A stretch of 64,000 bases of DNA from JBQLZO01 sp052168315 (GTDB lineage Bacteria > Planctomycetota > Phycisphaerae > Phycisphaerales > UBA1924): positions 51,885-115,884 of the forward strand of contig JBQLZO010000007.1 of the NCBI GenBank assembly GCA_052168315.1, in the 5' to 3' direction. The position numbers were made by a program, and so were the translations under genes. The notes beneath the pieces are model-generated. The model saw only the letters and a program-made list of their open reading frames with translations. It was not told the origin of the DNA and ran no database searches. Positions 48,041 through 55,379 of this stretch are shown here, one piece after another (the first letter of the stretch is position 1; each line of letters opens with the position of its first letter).

Positions 48041-50590
48041 TCAGAACGGAAGCGCCAGCGAGAACGAGAAGATCTCTTCCTCGTCCGTGCTCTCCTTGAC
48101 CAGCGGGAAGCCGAAGTCGAACGCCAGCGGCGCCTGCCCCAGCTGCGGGATGTAGAACCGCAGGCCGAAGCCCGCCGACACCCGGTAGTTGCTGAAGTCG
48201 ATGTCCTCTTCGACCGTGCCGGTGTCGACGAATCCCACCACCGAGATCAGGTCGCGCCACACGGGGCGCTCGACCTGCGTGCCGAAGAAGAACATCCACT
48301 GGCCGCCGACCTGGTCATCGCCCGGAAGACCCGTGTCGTTCCGGATCCCCACCGGGCCGATCCCGCGGAAATCGAACCCGCGGAAGGTCCGCCCGCCGAG
48401 GTTGAACCGCTCGTAGATCGGCACCTCACCCTCCTGCGGAACCCAGCTCGACGCCGTCTTGAACGAGAGCACCGTCGTCCGACCGAGCACATCCTCGAGG
48501 ATCGGCAGGAAGAAGGTGTGCTCGGCGTTCAGCGATGTGTAGTCGAAATCACCCCCCAGCAGGCCCACCTGCTCCACGGAGAGCTCCGTCCGCGTCCCGC
48601 GCGTGGGCCGGAAGAAATCGTCCACCGTCGTCCGCGTCAGGTCGAACCCGAGCCCCGTGAGCAGGTTCCGGTCCTCGACCTCGAAGATATCCACCGGCGC
48701 CGACGCGTCGATGTTGCCCAGCTCCACAGAATCGAACCGCACCGACACGCCCCCCTGCCACTGCGTCCCGAAACGGCGCCCCAGCCGCAGACGCGTGCCG
48801 TACCGCTCCTCCTCGAACTCATCGAACTCGCGCTCGCGGTAGTACACCGCCCCCGACGCCCCGTACTGCGTCTCGAACAGCGACGGCTCGCTGATCGAGA
48901 TCGAATAGGTCGAAACCTGCGTGCCCGGCTGCAGCGAGAGGTTGAATGTCTGCCCCGCACCGCGGAACGAACGCCCGCGGAAGAACTCGTCGAACGACTC
49001 CGGCGTGTCCGCCAGGTCGAAGTTCCGCTGCGTCAGCAGGATCCCGCCCGTCAGCCCCGCATCCGAATCCACCGCCGCGCCGAAGCTCAGCCGCCCCGTG
49101 TTCGTCTCCTCCACCTCCACCAGCACATCCCGGTACCCGGGGAACGCCGGGTTCTCGCCCTGCACCTTGGCCGCCGGCGTCGGCAGCTGCGGGTCCACCG
49201 CGAACAGCTGCCGCTCGCGCAGCCGGCGCTCCGTCATCCGCACGCCCGTCTCGTCCAGCCACTGATCCGGCGCCACCGCCACCTGCCGGCGGATCACCTT
49301 CGACTTCGTCAGCGTGTTCCCCGTGATCACCACCAGCCCCGTCTTGAACCGACGCCCCTCCCGCACCGACAGCCGCAGGTCCACCCGGGCCCGCTCCAGA
49401 TCACGCACCTGCGTCGCGACCACCTGCGCATCCACGAACCCGAGCTGCCGGTACGCATCGCGCACCCGCTCGTACGCATCCTCGATCTCCGACACCGCGA
49501 ACGCATCGCCCGGCTTCGCGGGCAGCAGCGCGCGGAGCTGCTCCGGAGTGAAGTGCACCAGCCCGTTCCGCACCGCCCCCAGCGCCTCCTCACGCGCGAT
49601 ATCGCCCGAGACGATCTCCACATCCCGCAGCGTGTACAGCGGACCCTCATCGATCAGGAAGGTCACGATCGCCTCGCGGTTGTTCGGCGCGATCTGCACC
49701 CGCCGCGACGCCCGCACATCCAGGAACCCGCGATCCCGGTACGCCCGCAGCAGCTCCGCCACATCCCCATCCAGCGTCGGCTCGTCCAGAACACCACGCT
49801 CCAGCAGGTTCGCCTGCTTCGTCTCCAGCAGCGGGCGCAGCACCGTCTCGGGCACCGAATCGTTGCCCTCGAAACGGATCCCCGTCACCCGCAGCCGGTC
49901 GCCCTCCCGGATCCGGAAGATGATCGTGTTGTCCGTCTCCAGCTCCGACTCGTCCACGAACACCTGCACCTGGTAGAACCCGCGCTCCCGGTACAGATCC
50001 TCGATCGCGCGCCGCGCCTGGTTGATCCGGAACTCATCCCGCGGCACACCCTCGATCAGCGACACCGAGCCCCGCACCACCTCCGCGATCGCCTGGTCCG
50101 TGATCTGCCGGTTCCCCACCAGGTCCACCGACATCACCACCGGCGCCTCACGCACGCGGAACTCCACCACCACCGAAAGATCCGGCTGAACCAGGTACGC
50201 CGCCGAGATCTCCGCGAACTGCCCCAGCAGCTGCATCCGCCGCACATCCCCCTGCACCGTCTCCAGCATCAACGGCTGCCCCACCGCCGTCCGGATCTGG
50301 TTCCGCACCAGCGTCTCATCCACCGTCTTGAGCCCCTCGATCCGCACCCCCGCCACGACCCGCCCCTCCAGCGCCTCGCCCTGCGACCCCGGCCCCCCGC
50401 CGGGAATCCCCACCGCCCCACCCGCCGCGCCGCCGCCGCTTCCATCCTGCCCCAGCGCCACGCCCGCCAGCGAGACGCCGAGCCCCGCGCTCAGCACGAT
50501 CGCCAGCGGCAGCGCACTCCGCTCGCGAACGAATGCCGGGGCCGCACCAACGGCAGATCGGGTTTGGTTCGGCGGGAGACGGTCGGTCAT
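48041..50590 (-). CDS. bamA: Outer membrane protein assembly factor BamA
   Basis: The 849-aa product has a signal peptide (ALPLAIVLSAGLGVSLAG), then about five POTRA domains (residues roughly 60-430; for example VAGVRIEGLKTVDETLVRNQI and YTLRDVEIVSGDIA). The C-terminal Omp85 beta-barrel carries the GRTFRGFDFRGIGPVG segment (the family RGF/Y motif) and a terminal aromatic (ALPF). It inserts beta-barrel proteins into the outer membrane, which shows this organism has a diderm envelope. A -35/-10 pair lies at 50652-50680. The start is chosen before the signal peptide. Confidence 0.95.
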   Translation of the reverse strand: MTDRLPPNQTRSAVGAAPAFVRERSALPLAIVLSAGLGVSLAGVALGQDGSGGGAAGGAVGIPGGGPGSQGEALEGRVVAGVRIEGLKTVDETLVRNQIRTAVGQPLMLETVQGDVRRMQLLGQFAEISAAYLVQPDLSVVVEFRVREAPVVMSVDLVGNRQITDQAIAEVVRGSVSLIEGVPRDEFRINQARRAIEDLYRERGFYQVQVFVDESELETDNTIIFRIREGDRLRVTGIRFEGNDSVPETVLRPLLETKQANLLERGVLDEPTLDGDVAELLRAYRDRGFLDVRASRRVQIAPNNREAIVTFLIDEGPLYTLRDVEIVSGDIAREEALGAVRNGLVHFTPEQLRALLPAKPGDAFAVSEIEDAYERVRDAYRQLGFVDAQVVATQVRDLERARVDLRLSVREGRRFKTGLVVITGNTLTKSKVIRRQVAVAPDQWLDETGVRMTERRLRERQLFAVDPQLPTPAAKVQGENPAFPGYRDVLVEVEETNTGRLSFGAAVDSDAGLTGGILLTQRNFDLADTPESFDEFFRGRSFRGAGQTFNLSLQPGTQVSTYSISISEPSLFETQYGASGAVYYREREFDEFEEERYGTRLRLGRRFGTQWQGGVSVRFDSVELGNIDASAPVDIFEVEDRNLLTGLGFDLTRTTVDDFFRPTRGTRTELSVEQVGLLGGDFDYTSLNAEHTFFLPILEDVLGRTTVLSFKTASSWVPQEGEVPIYERFNLGGRTFRGFDFRGIGPVGIRNDTGLPGDDQVGGQWMFFFGTQVERPVWRDLISVVGFVDTGTVEEDIDFSNYRVSAGFGLRFYIPQLGQAPLAFDFGFPLVKESTDEEEIFSFSLALPF

Positions 50591-50651
50591 CGTTGGGCAC
50601 GGCCTCATTCCCGCCCGCATAGCCGGGCCCGACCCGGGGCGGGGATTGCAG

Positions 50652-50680
50652 ACACTAACGCCGCCCCCCATCGCCCACAA
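50652..50680 (-). promoter_or_regulatory. Sigma70-like promoter of bamA
   Basis: On the minus strand TTGTGG (50675-50680) and TAGTGT (50652-50657) are separated by 17 nt, giving a leader of about 55 nt. Confidence 0.45.
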
Positions 50681-50727
50681 CTTGCCTCAAAATGCCCCAT
50701 GCGCCCCCCGCACCCATCGCCGATCGC

Positions 50728-51474
50728 TCATCTCGGCTTCCACTCCATCGCCCCATCTCGAAACCGCTCCAGCGAACCAGCGAGGTGCTCATACATCGTC
50801 GGACGCGCCTCCGGATAACCATCCCAGCGCGCCGCCGACGGCACGAGCCCGACCCGAAGCTGGAGCGACTCGGGATGCTTCCACGCGTAGTGATCCCCGA
50901 TCGCGCTCCGCACCGCGGGATCCGATGCATCATCGACGATCACGACATAATGCAGGAGCGCGCCGTCCGCTCCCCCCGCCATCGCGCCGGCGCTCGGAGC
51001 CACGACCTCGCGCACCGTCACCTCGCCGATCGACACCGTTTCGCCCGTATCAACACTGGGAAACGGCAGCGCGCTGACTTGCTCACGGATCGTTCCGGTG
51101 TGCGTGTAACGTCCGGTGATCCAGCGTTCATACTCCGCGCCAAGCGTGCCATCGGCCATCGCTTCGGACGGCGCGGGAGGGGCATCGGGGTGATAGAAGT
51201 GCACCACGACTCCGCCGCCGCGATCGCCGGGATCCAGCCCCCAAGTCTGAGCGATCGCCCGACCCAGCGCGCGGAACGCCTCCTCGGAGTCGGCCGAGGT
51301 GCGAGCCCGCACCGTCGTGATGCGCCAATACGAGTCGACCGTCGGCAGCAATAACTCCGCGGAATGCGATCCAGCGTTCACCGTGGCCCCGTGCACCGGC
51401 TTCCCGCCCGCTCCCTGCTGACCACAGGCGAACAGCGAGAGGGTCACCAACAGGATGCCCGCGAATGCAAGCAT
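50728..51474 (-). CDS. Putative lipoprotein of unknown function
   Basis: The 248-aa product begins MLAFAGILLVTLSLFACGQQ, a signal peptide ending in the lipobox LFAC, so Cys would be lipidated. The mature part is a soluble alpha/beta domain with HFYHPDAPPAPSEAM, TVREVVAPSAG, and HYVVIVDDAS. No family recognised. An in-frame ATG at 51540 with GAGGG upstream would add 22 polar residues before the signal segment and cannot be ruled out. It is upstream of bamA's terminator side but divergent from deoC. Confidence 0.6.
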   Translation of the reverse strand: MLAFAGILLVTLSLFACGQQGAGGKPVHGATVNAGSHSAELLLPTVDSYWRITTVRARTSADSEEAFRALGRAIAQTWGLDPGDRGGGVVVHFYHPDAPPAPSEAMADGTLGAEYERWITGRYTHTGTIREQVSALPFPSVDTGETVSIGEVTVREVVAPSAGAMAGGADGALLHYVVIVDDASDPAVRSAIGDHYAWKHPESLQLRVGLVPSAARWDGYPEARPTMYEHLAGSLERFRDGAMEWKPR

Positions 51475-51644
51475 GAATAGCACCCGGGCATCCCGGGCGG
51501 GGTGGATCGAACGATCCGGAAAGCCGAACCCTTGCAACATGATGATGCCCTCATTCTGAAGATGATGCCGCGCACAATCCCTGAGATTCTTGCGAACAGG
51601 ATACCGAAATGCGCGACTCCAACCAAGTTCACGCCCGGGCGCAC

Positions 51645-51650
51645 TAGAAT
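51645..51650 (+). promoter_or_regulatory. -10-like TAGAAT of leaderless deoC
   Basis: TAGAAT ends 7 nt before the deoC ATG at 51658 with no Shine-Dalgarno. Confidence 0.5.
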
Positions 51651-51657
51651 TCCCGCG

Positions 51658-52584
51658 ATGAGCACCCGCCCCGCCATCCCCCCCCGCACCACCGTCGACC
51701 GCGTCATGGCCGAGGCACGCGCCGCCTCATTCACCACCCGATCCATCAAGGCCGGGTCAAAGGAACACGCCCTCCGCCTCGCCATCTCCATGGTCGACCT
51801 GACCACCCTCGAAGGCGCTGACACCCCCGAGCGCGTCCGCCGCCTCTGCCGCAAGGCCGTCCGCCCCGACCCCCGCGACCTCACCGTCGGCCCCGTCGGC
51901 GCGGTCTGCGTCTACCCCGAACTCGTCCCCATGGCCGTCGAATGCACCAGGGGCTCCGGCGTCAACATCGCCGCCGTCGCCACCGGATTCCCCTCGGGCC
52001 AGTACCCCCTCGAGGTCCGCCTCGAGGACACCCGCCGCGCCATCCGCGCCGGCGCCAGCGAAATCGACATGGTCATCAACCGCGGCGCCTTCCTCCGCGG
52101 CGACTACGCCACCGTCATGTCCGAGATCGCCGCCGTCAAACAAACCTGCACCGAGGAAGCCGGCGACCGCGTCCACCTCAAGGTCATCCTCGAAACCGGA
52201 GAACTCGGCTCGCTTGATGCCGTCCGCTTCGCCTCCGACCTCGCCATGCACTCCGGGCTCACCGAGCACGACTTCATCAAGACCTCCACCGGCAAGGTCA
52301 ACCCCGCGGCCACAATGCCCGTCACCCTCGTCATGCTCGAGGCCATCCGCGACCACCACCACCGCACCGGCATCCGCATCGGCATGAAGCCCGCCGGCGG
52401 CATCCGCCAGGCCAAGCAGGCATGGCACTACCTCGTCATGGTCAAGGAAACCCTCGGCGAGGACTGGCTCACCCCGGCCCTCTTCCGCTTCGGCGCCTCA
52501 TCGCTCCTCGATGACCTGCTCCGCCAGCTCTGGCGCCTCCGCACGGGCAATTACCCCGCCGCGCACGACTTCGCCATGGGATAA
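51658..52584 (+). CDS. deoC: Deoxyribose-phosphate aldolase
   Basis: The 308-aa TIM-barrel product has the DERA motifs: VGAVCVYPELVPMAV, the proton-relay Lys in VHLKVILETGEL, the Schiff-base Lys in DFIKTSTGKV, and the second Lys in GMKPAGGIR. It cleaves 2-deoxyribose-5-phosphate to glyceraldehyde-3-phosphate and acetaldehyde. It is longer than the common 220-260 aa at both ends. The start is set by the -10-like TAGAAT 7 nt upstream; the open frame continues further upstream but without family similarity. The HD hydrolase follows 13 bp later and is likely cotranscribed. Confidence 0.93.
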   Translation: MSTRPAIPPRTTVDRVMAEARAASFTTRSIKAGSKEHALRLAISMVDLTTLEGADTPERVRRLCRKAVRPDPRDLTVGPVGAVCVYPELVPMAVECTRGSGVNIAAVATGFPSGQYPLEVRLEDTRRAIRAGASEIDMVINRGAFLRGDYATVMSEIAAVKQTCTEEAGDRVHLKVILETGELGSLDAVRFASDLAMHSGLTEHDFIKTSTGKVNPAATMPVTLVMLEAIRDHHHRTGIRIGMKPAGGIRQAKQAWHYLVMVKETLGEDWLTPALFRFGASSLLDDLLRQLWRLRTGNYPAAHDFAMG

Positions 52585-52597
52585 ACCGAGCCGACCC

Positions 52598-53191
52598 GTG
52601 ACCAGCGACCACGAACCATCCACCAGAAGCGCACAGACCCAGACCCGCTGGGATCCGGACCTGCTCCAGCGCGCCATGAACTTCGCCGGAGAGACCCACG
52701 GCATCCGCATCCGCGCCCGCCACGAACGCCCCGAACTCGTCCATGTCTCCTCCGTCGCCTTCGAGACCGCACTGGCCGTCCACATCGACCACGAACTCGA
52801 TGCCGACCTCGCCATGGTCTGCGCCCTGCTCCACGATGTCGTCGAGGACACCGATGCGACCATCGACGACATCAAGGCCCGCTTCGGGACCGCCGTCGCC
52901 CGCGGCGTCGATGCGCTGACCAAGAACCCAGCGCTCCCGAAGGAGATCCAGATCAACGACTCCGTCCAGCGCCTCAAGGAACAGCCCAACTCCGTCCAGG
53001 CCGTCAAGCTCGCCGACCGCATCACCAACCTCCAACCCCCGCCCGGCGCGTGGCCCGTCGAGCGCAGGCTCCGCTACGCCCAGCAATCACAGATGATCCT
53101 CGATGCGCTCGGCAGCGCCTGCCCCTACCTCGCCGACCGCCTGAGCAGCCGCATCGCCCACTATCGCAGCCGCTACATACGGAACCCCTGA
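52598..53191 (+). CDS. RelA/SpoT-type HD phosphohydrolase (MESH1-like)
   Basis: The 197-aa product is an HD domain without a synthetase or regulatory domain. The motifs are H49 (VHVSSVAF), HD (79-80) in CALLHDVVEDT with E83/D84, a following TIDDIKARFGTAVARGVDAL helix, and the Asp in KLADRITNL (D140). The order and spacing match the hydrolase domain of SpoT and of small alarmone hydrolases such as MESH1. A predicted role is removal of (p)ppGpp or a related nucleotide. The start is a GTG at 52598 with a weak ribosome site, 13 bp after deoC; no ATG in the right place was found. Confidence 0.8.
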   Translation: MTSDHEPSTRSAQTQTRWDPDLLQRAMNFAGETHGIRIRARHERPELVHVSSVAFETALAVHIDHELDADLAMVCALLHDVVEDTDATIDDIKARFGTAVARGVDALTKNPALPKEIQINDSVQRLKEQPNSVQAVKLADRITNLQPPPGAWPVERRLRYAQQSQMILDALGSACPYLADRLSSRIAHYRSRYIRNP

Positions 53192-53350
53192 ATCCAATCC
53201 CGAAACCCAACCCCTCCACCCAGCATCCGATCCCCATCCCCCATCCCCGACCCAATCCCGCCCCCGCGGTTGCCCGCCCACCACAACACGCCGATACTGC
53301 ATCCGAGCCCCTCGCCTTCCCCCACCACCACCGCGCCCGGAGCACCCGCG

Positions 53351-53710
53351 TTGCCCAAACTCCGCACGATCCTGCTCATCCGCGTGCTCGACGATGAAGG
53401 CCCCGAGTCCGCGGGGCTCGACCCCTCCACCGCCGCCGTGCTCAACGCCGTCCCACTCGGAACCGCCCGCGAGTTCGCCACCGCCGCCGCACGATTCAAC
53501 ATCGCGCCCGACGGAAACCCCATGACCACCAATGTCCTCTACGGCCCGGGCGTGCTCGTCCAGCTCCCCTTCGCCGCCCCCGATGACCCCGTCCAGCAGG
53601 CCCTCGTCTCACTCATCGAAGACGACATCGCATGGCCCGTCCTCATCCGCCTCTGCAAGGCCAACCGCTGGAAAATGATGGACCCCGAATCCGGCAGAAC
53701 CTTCGGCTGA
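53351..53710 (+). CDS. Conserved-looking hypothetical protein, TTG start
   Basis: The 119-aa product begins (M)PKLRTILLIRVLDD with alternating strands and helices, includes PFAAPDDPVQQALVSLIEDD and IAWPVLIRLCKANRWKMMDP, and has no TM or signal. No family recognised. The TTG is chosen because GGAGC lies 8 nt upstream and codons before it are Pro/Ser-rich and G-poor. It lies between the HD hydrolase and the FIST gene. Confidence 0.6.
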   Translation: MPKLRTILLIRVLDDEGPESAGLDPSTAAVLNAVPLGTAREFATAAARFNIAPDGNPMTTNVLYGPGVLVQLPFAAPDDPVQQALVSLIEDDIAWPVLIRLCKANRWKMMDPESGRTFG

Positions 53711-53730
53711 CCCCCCCAACTCCCCCCCCC
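53711..53730 (+). repeat. C-tract directly after a stop codon
   Basis: TGA plus this tract reads TGACCCCCCCAACTCCCCCC, identical over 20 bases to the end of the tricorn gene (46528-46547). Confidence 0.65.
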
Positions 53731-53949
53731 GTTCATCCCAACGCTCCCCGGCTCGTCACCACACGCGACGGGCTCGCGCAAATCCGCGCTGGTGCCCGCG
53801 CGATCCACGCGCCCGCCCGACATCGGTCCCCAACCCGCCATCACCACCAACGGCGTTTTCGCCCCGGGATCGCCCAACCCAACCCCAGCCACCACACAGA
53901 ACAACGACGGAATTCAGGATTGGTGCAACGGATCGCCGCCACCGACCCG

Positions 53950-53955
53950 TAAACT
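53950..53955 (+). promoter_or_regulatory. -10-like TAAACT of a leaderless gene
   Basis: TAAACT ends 6 nt before the FIST gene ATG at 53962 with no Shine-Dalgarno. Confidence 0.5.
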
Positions 53956-53961
53956 CTTGGC

Positions 53962-55227
53962 ATGGAGTCGTACCCAAGGGCGGGGACACCCGCCGATGTG
54001 ATCTCGATCGGCGCGGGAGTCTCGGGAAATCTCGATCCCGTGCTGGCCGCCGAGGCCGCCTGCGAGCAGGCCGCCGCCGGACTCTCCACAGGTCGCGCGG
54101 ACCTCGTCGTCCTCTTCGTCTCAGGCGACCACATCCACGAGATCGAACGCGTCTCCGAAGTCGTCCACGCCATGATCGGGCCCGATGTCCTGCTCGCCTG
54201 CACCGGCGTCGGAGTCCTCGGCGGAACCCACGCCTTCGAAGGGCGTGAGGGCGTCTCACTCCTGGCCGCAGACCTCCCCGGCACACGCCTCGACACTTTC
54301 GTCTACCGCGACCTCCCCCACATCGGACCCGACGACACCAACATCCAGCTCCTCGCCGATGCGCTGCACGCGCGCCAGGACACCCGCGCCATCCTCCTGC
54401 TCGCCGATCCCTTCTCCGTCCCCGCCGGTTCCCTCGTCGATGCCCTCTCACGCGTCCCCTCGGCCCTGGGAATCAAGCGACCCATGCCCATCATCGGCGG
54501 CATGGCCTCCAGCGCCACCACACCGGGAAACAACGCGCTCATCCTCAACGACCATGTCCACCGCACCGGCGGCATCGGGCTCACCATCTCCGGCGACATC
54601 GAGATCGACACGCTCGTCTCGCAGGGATGCCGCCCCATCGGCAAGCCCATGATCGTCACCGATGGCGAACGCAACCTCATCAAGCAGCTCGGCGGAAAGC
54701 CCGCCCTCCAGGTCCTACAGGACCTCGTCCAGAGCCTCCCCGAATCCGACAGAACGCTCCTCCAGAACGGCATGTTCGTCGGGCGCGTCATCGACGAGTA
54801 CAAGGAACGGTTCGGGCGCGGCGACTTCCTCATCAGGGGCGTCATCGGCGTCGACAGAACCTCCGGCTCCATCGCCATCGGCGATGGCATCCGCCGTGGT
54901 CAGACCGTCCAGTTCCAGCTCCGCGATGCCCGCACCGCCCGCGAGGACCTCGACCTGCTCCTCACCGCCCAGACACTCCAGCCCGCCGCCCACGGCGCGC
55001 TCCTGTTCACCTGCAACGGACGCGGCAAAAGCATGTTCTCGGACCCCGCCAACGACCCCAAGATGGTCGCCGGCAAACTCTCCGCGCCCGATGGCTCACC
55101 ACTCCCGCTGGCGGGATTCTTCGCCGGCGGCGAGATCGGACCCGTCGGAGACCGATCCTTCATCCACGGCCACACCGCCTCACTCGCACTCTTCCGGGAC
55201 CTCCGCCGAAGCCACGACCGCGCCTGA
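53962..55227 (+). CDS. FIST-domain protein
   Basis: The 421-aa product has FIST_N (ADLVVLFVSGDHIHE, LLACTGVGVLGG, and GGMASSATTPGNNALIL) and FIST_C (FLIRGVIGVDRTSGSIAIGD, HGALLFTCNGRGKSMF, LAGFFAGGEIGPVGDRSFIHG) domains over its whole length. FIST domains are thought to be sensory, perhaps binding small ligands such as amino acids. No kinase, cyclase or chemoreceptor partner is encoded nearby. The start is set by the -10-like TAAACT 6 nt upstream. Confidence 0.9.
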   Translation: MESYPRAGTPADVISIGAGVSGNLDPVLAAEAACEQAAAGLSTGRADLVVLFVSGDHIHEIERVSEVVHAMIGPDVLLACTGVGVLGGTHAFEGREGVSLLAADLPGTRLDTFVYRDLPHIGPDDTNIQLLADALHARQDTRAILLLADPFSVPAGSLVDALSRVPSALGIKRPMPIIGGMASSATTPGNNALILNDHVHRTGGIGLTISGDIEIDTLVSQGCRPIGKPMIVTDGERNLIKQLGGKPALQVLQDLVQSLPESDRTLLQNGMFVGRVIDEYKERFGRGDFLIRGVIGVDRTSGSIAIGDGIRRGQTVQFQLRDARTAREDLDLLLTAQTLQPAAHGALLFTCNGRGKSMFSDPANDPKMVAGKLSAPDGSPLPLAGFFAGGEIGPVGDRSFIHGHTASLALFRDLRRSHDRA

Positions 55228-55250
55228 ACACGCTCCACGCACCGCAGCCC

Positions 55251-55295
55251 CGACCGCAACCTTGTGTTTCTGGACTTACATAGTTGTTGCGGTCG
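55251..55295. repeat. 10-bp perfect inverted repeat around an AT-rich spacer
   Basis: CGACCGCAAC (55251-55260) and GTTGCGGTCG (55286-55295) are perfect reverse complements, 25 nt apart. The spacer (TTGTGTTTCTGGACTTACAT...) is AT-rich. It lies between the FIST gene and the next gene and could be a terminator hairpin or an operator. Confidence 0.55.
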
Positions 55296-55379
55296 GCGAT
55301 GTTCTCGACGATAATCCCCGTCGATCCGATGTGAACGGGAACTCCAGGACCGCGATCATTCCATGGGAGTGCGGCGAAG

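Noticed and set aside
47717..50818. 1033-codon plus-strand frame opposite bamA
   Set aside because: Shadow frame with no motifs; bamA carries POTRA and barrel features.
53222..53290. ATCCC-rich run downstream of the HD hydrolase as another heptamer repeat
   Set aside because: It has ATCCCC words but not the CCTGATG/CCTGGTG pattern or TTCTTC spacers; ordinary C-rich intergenic DNA is a simpler reading.
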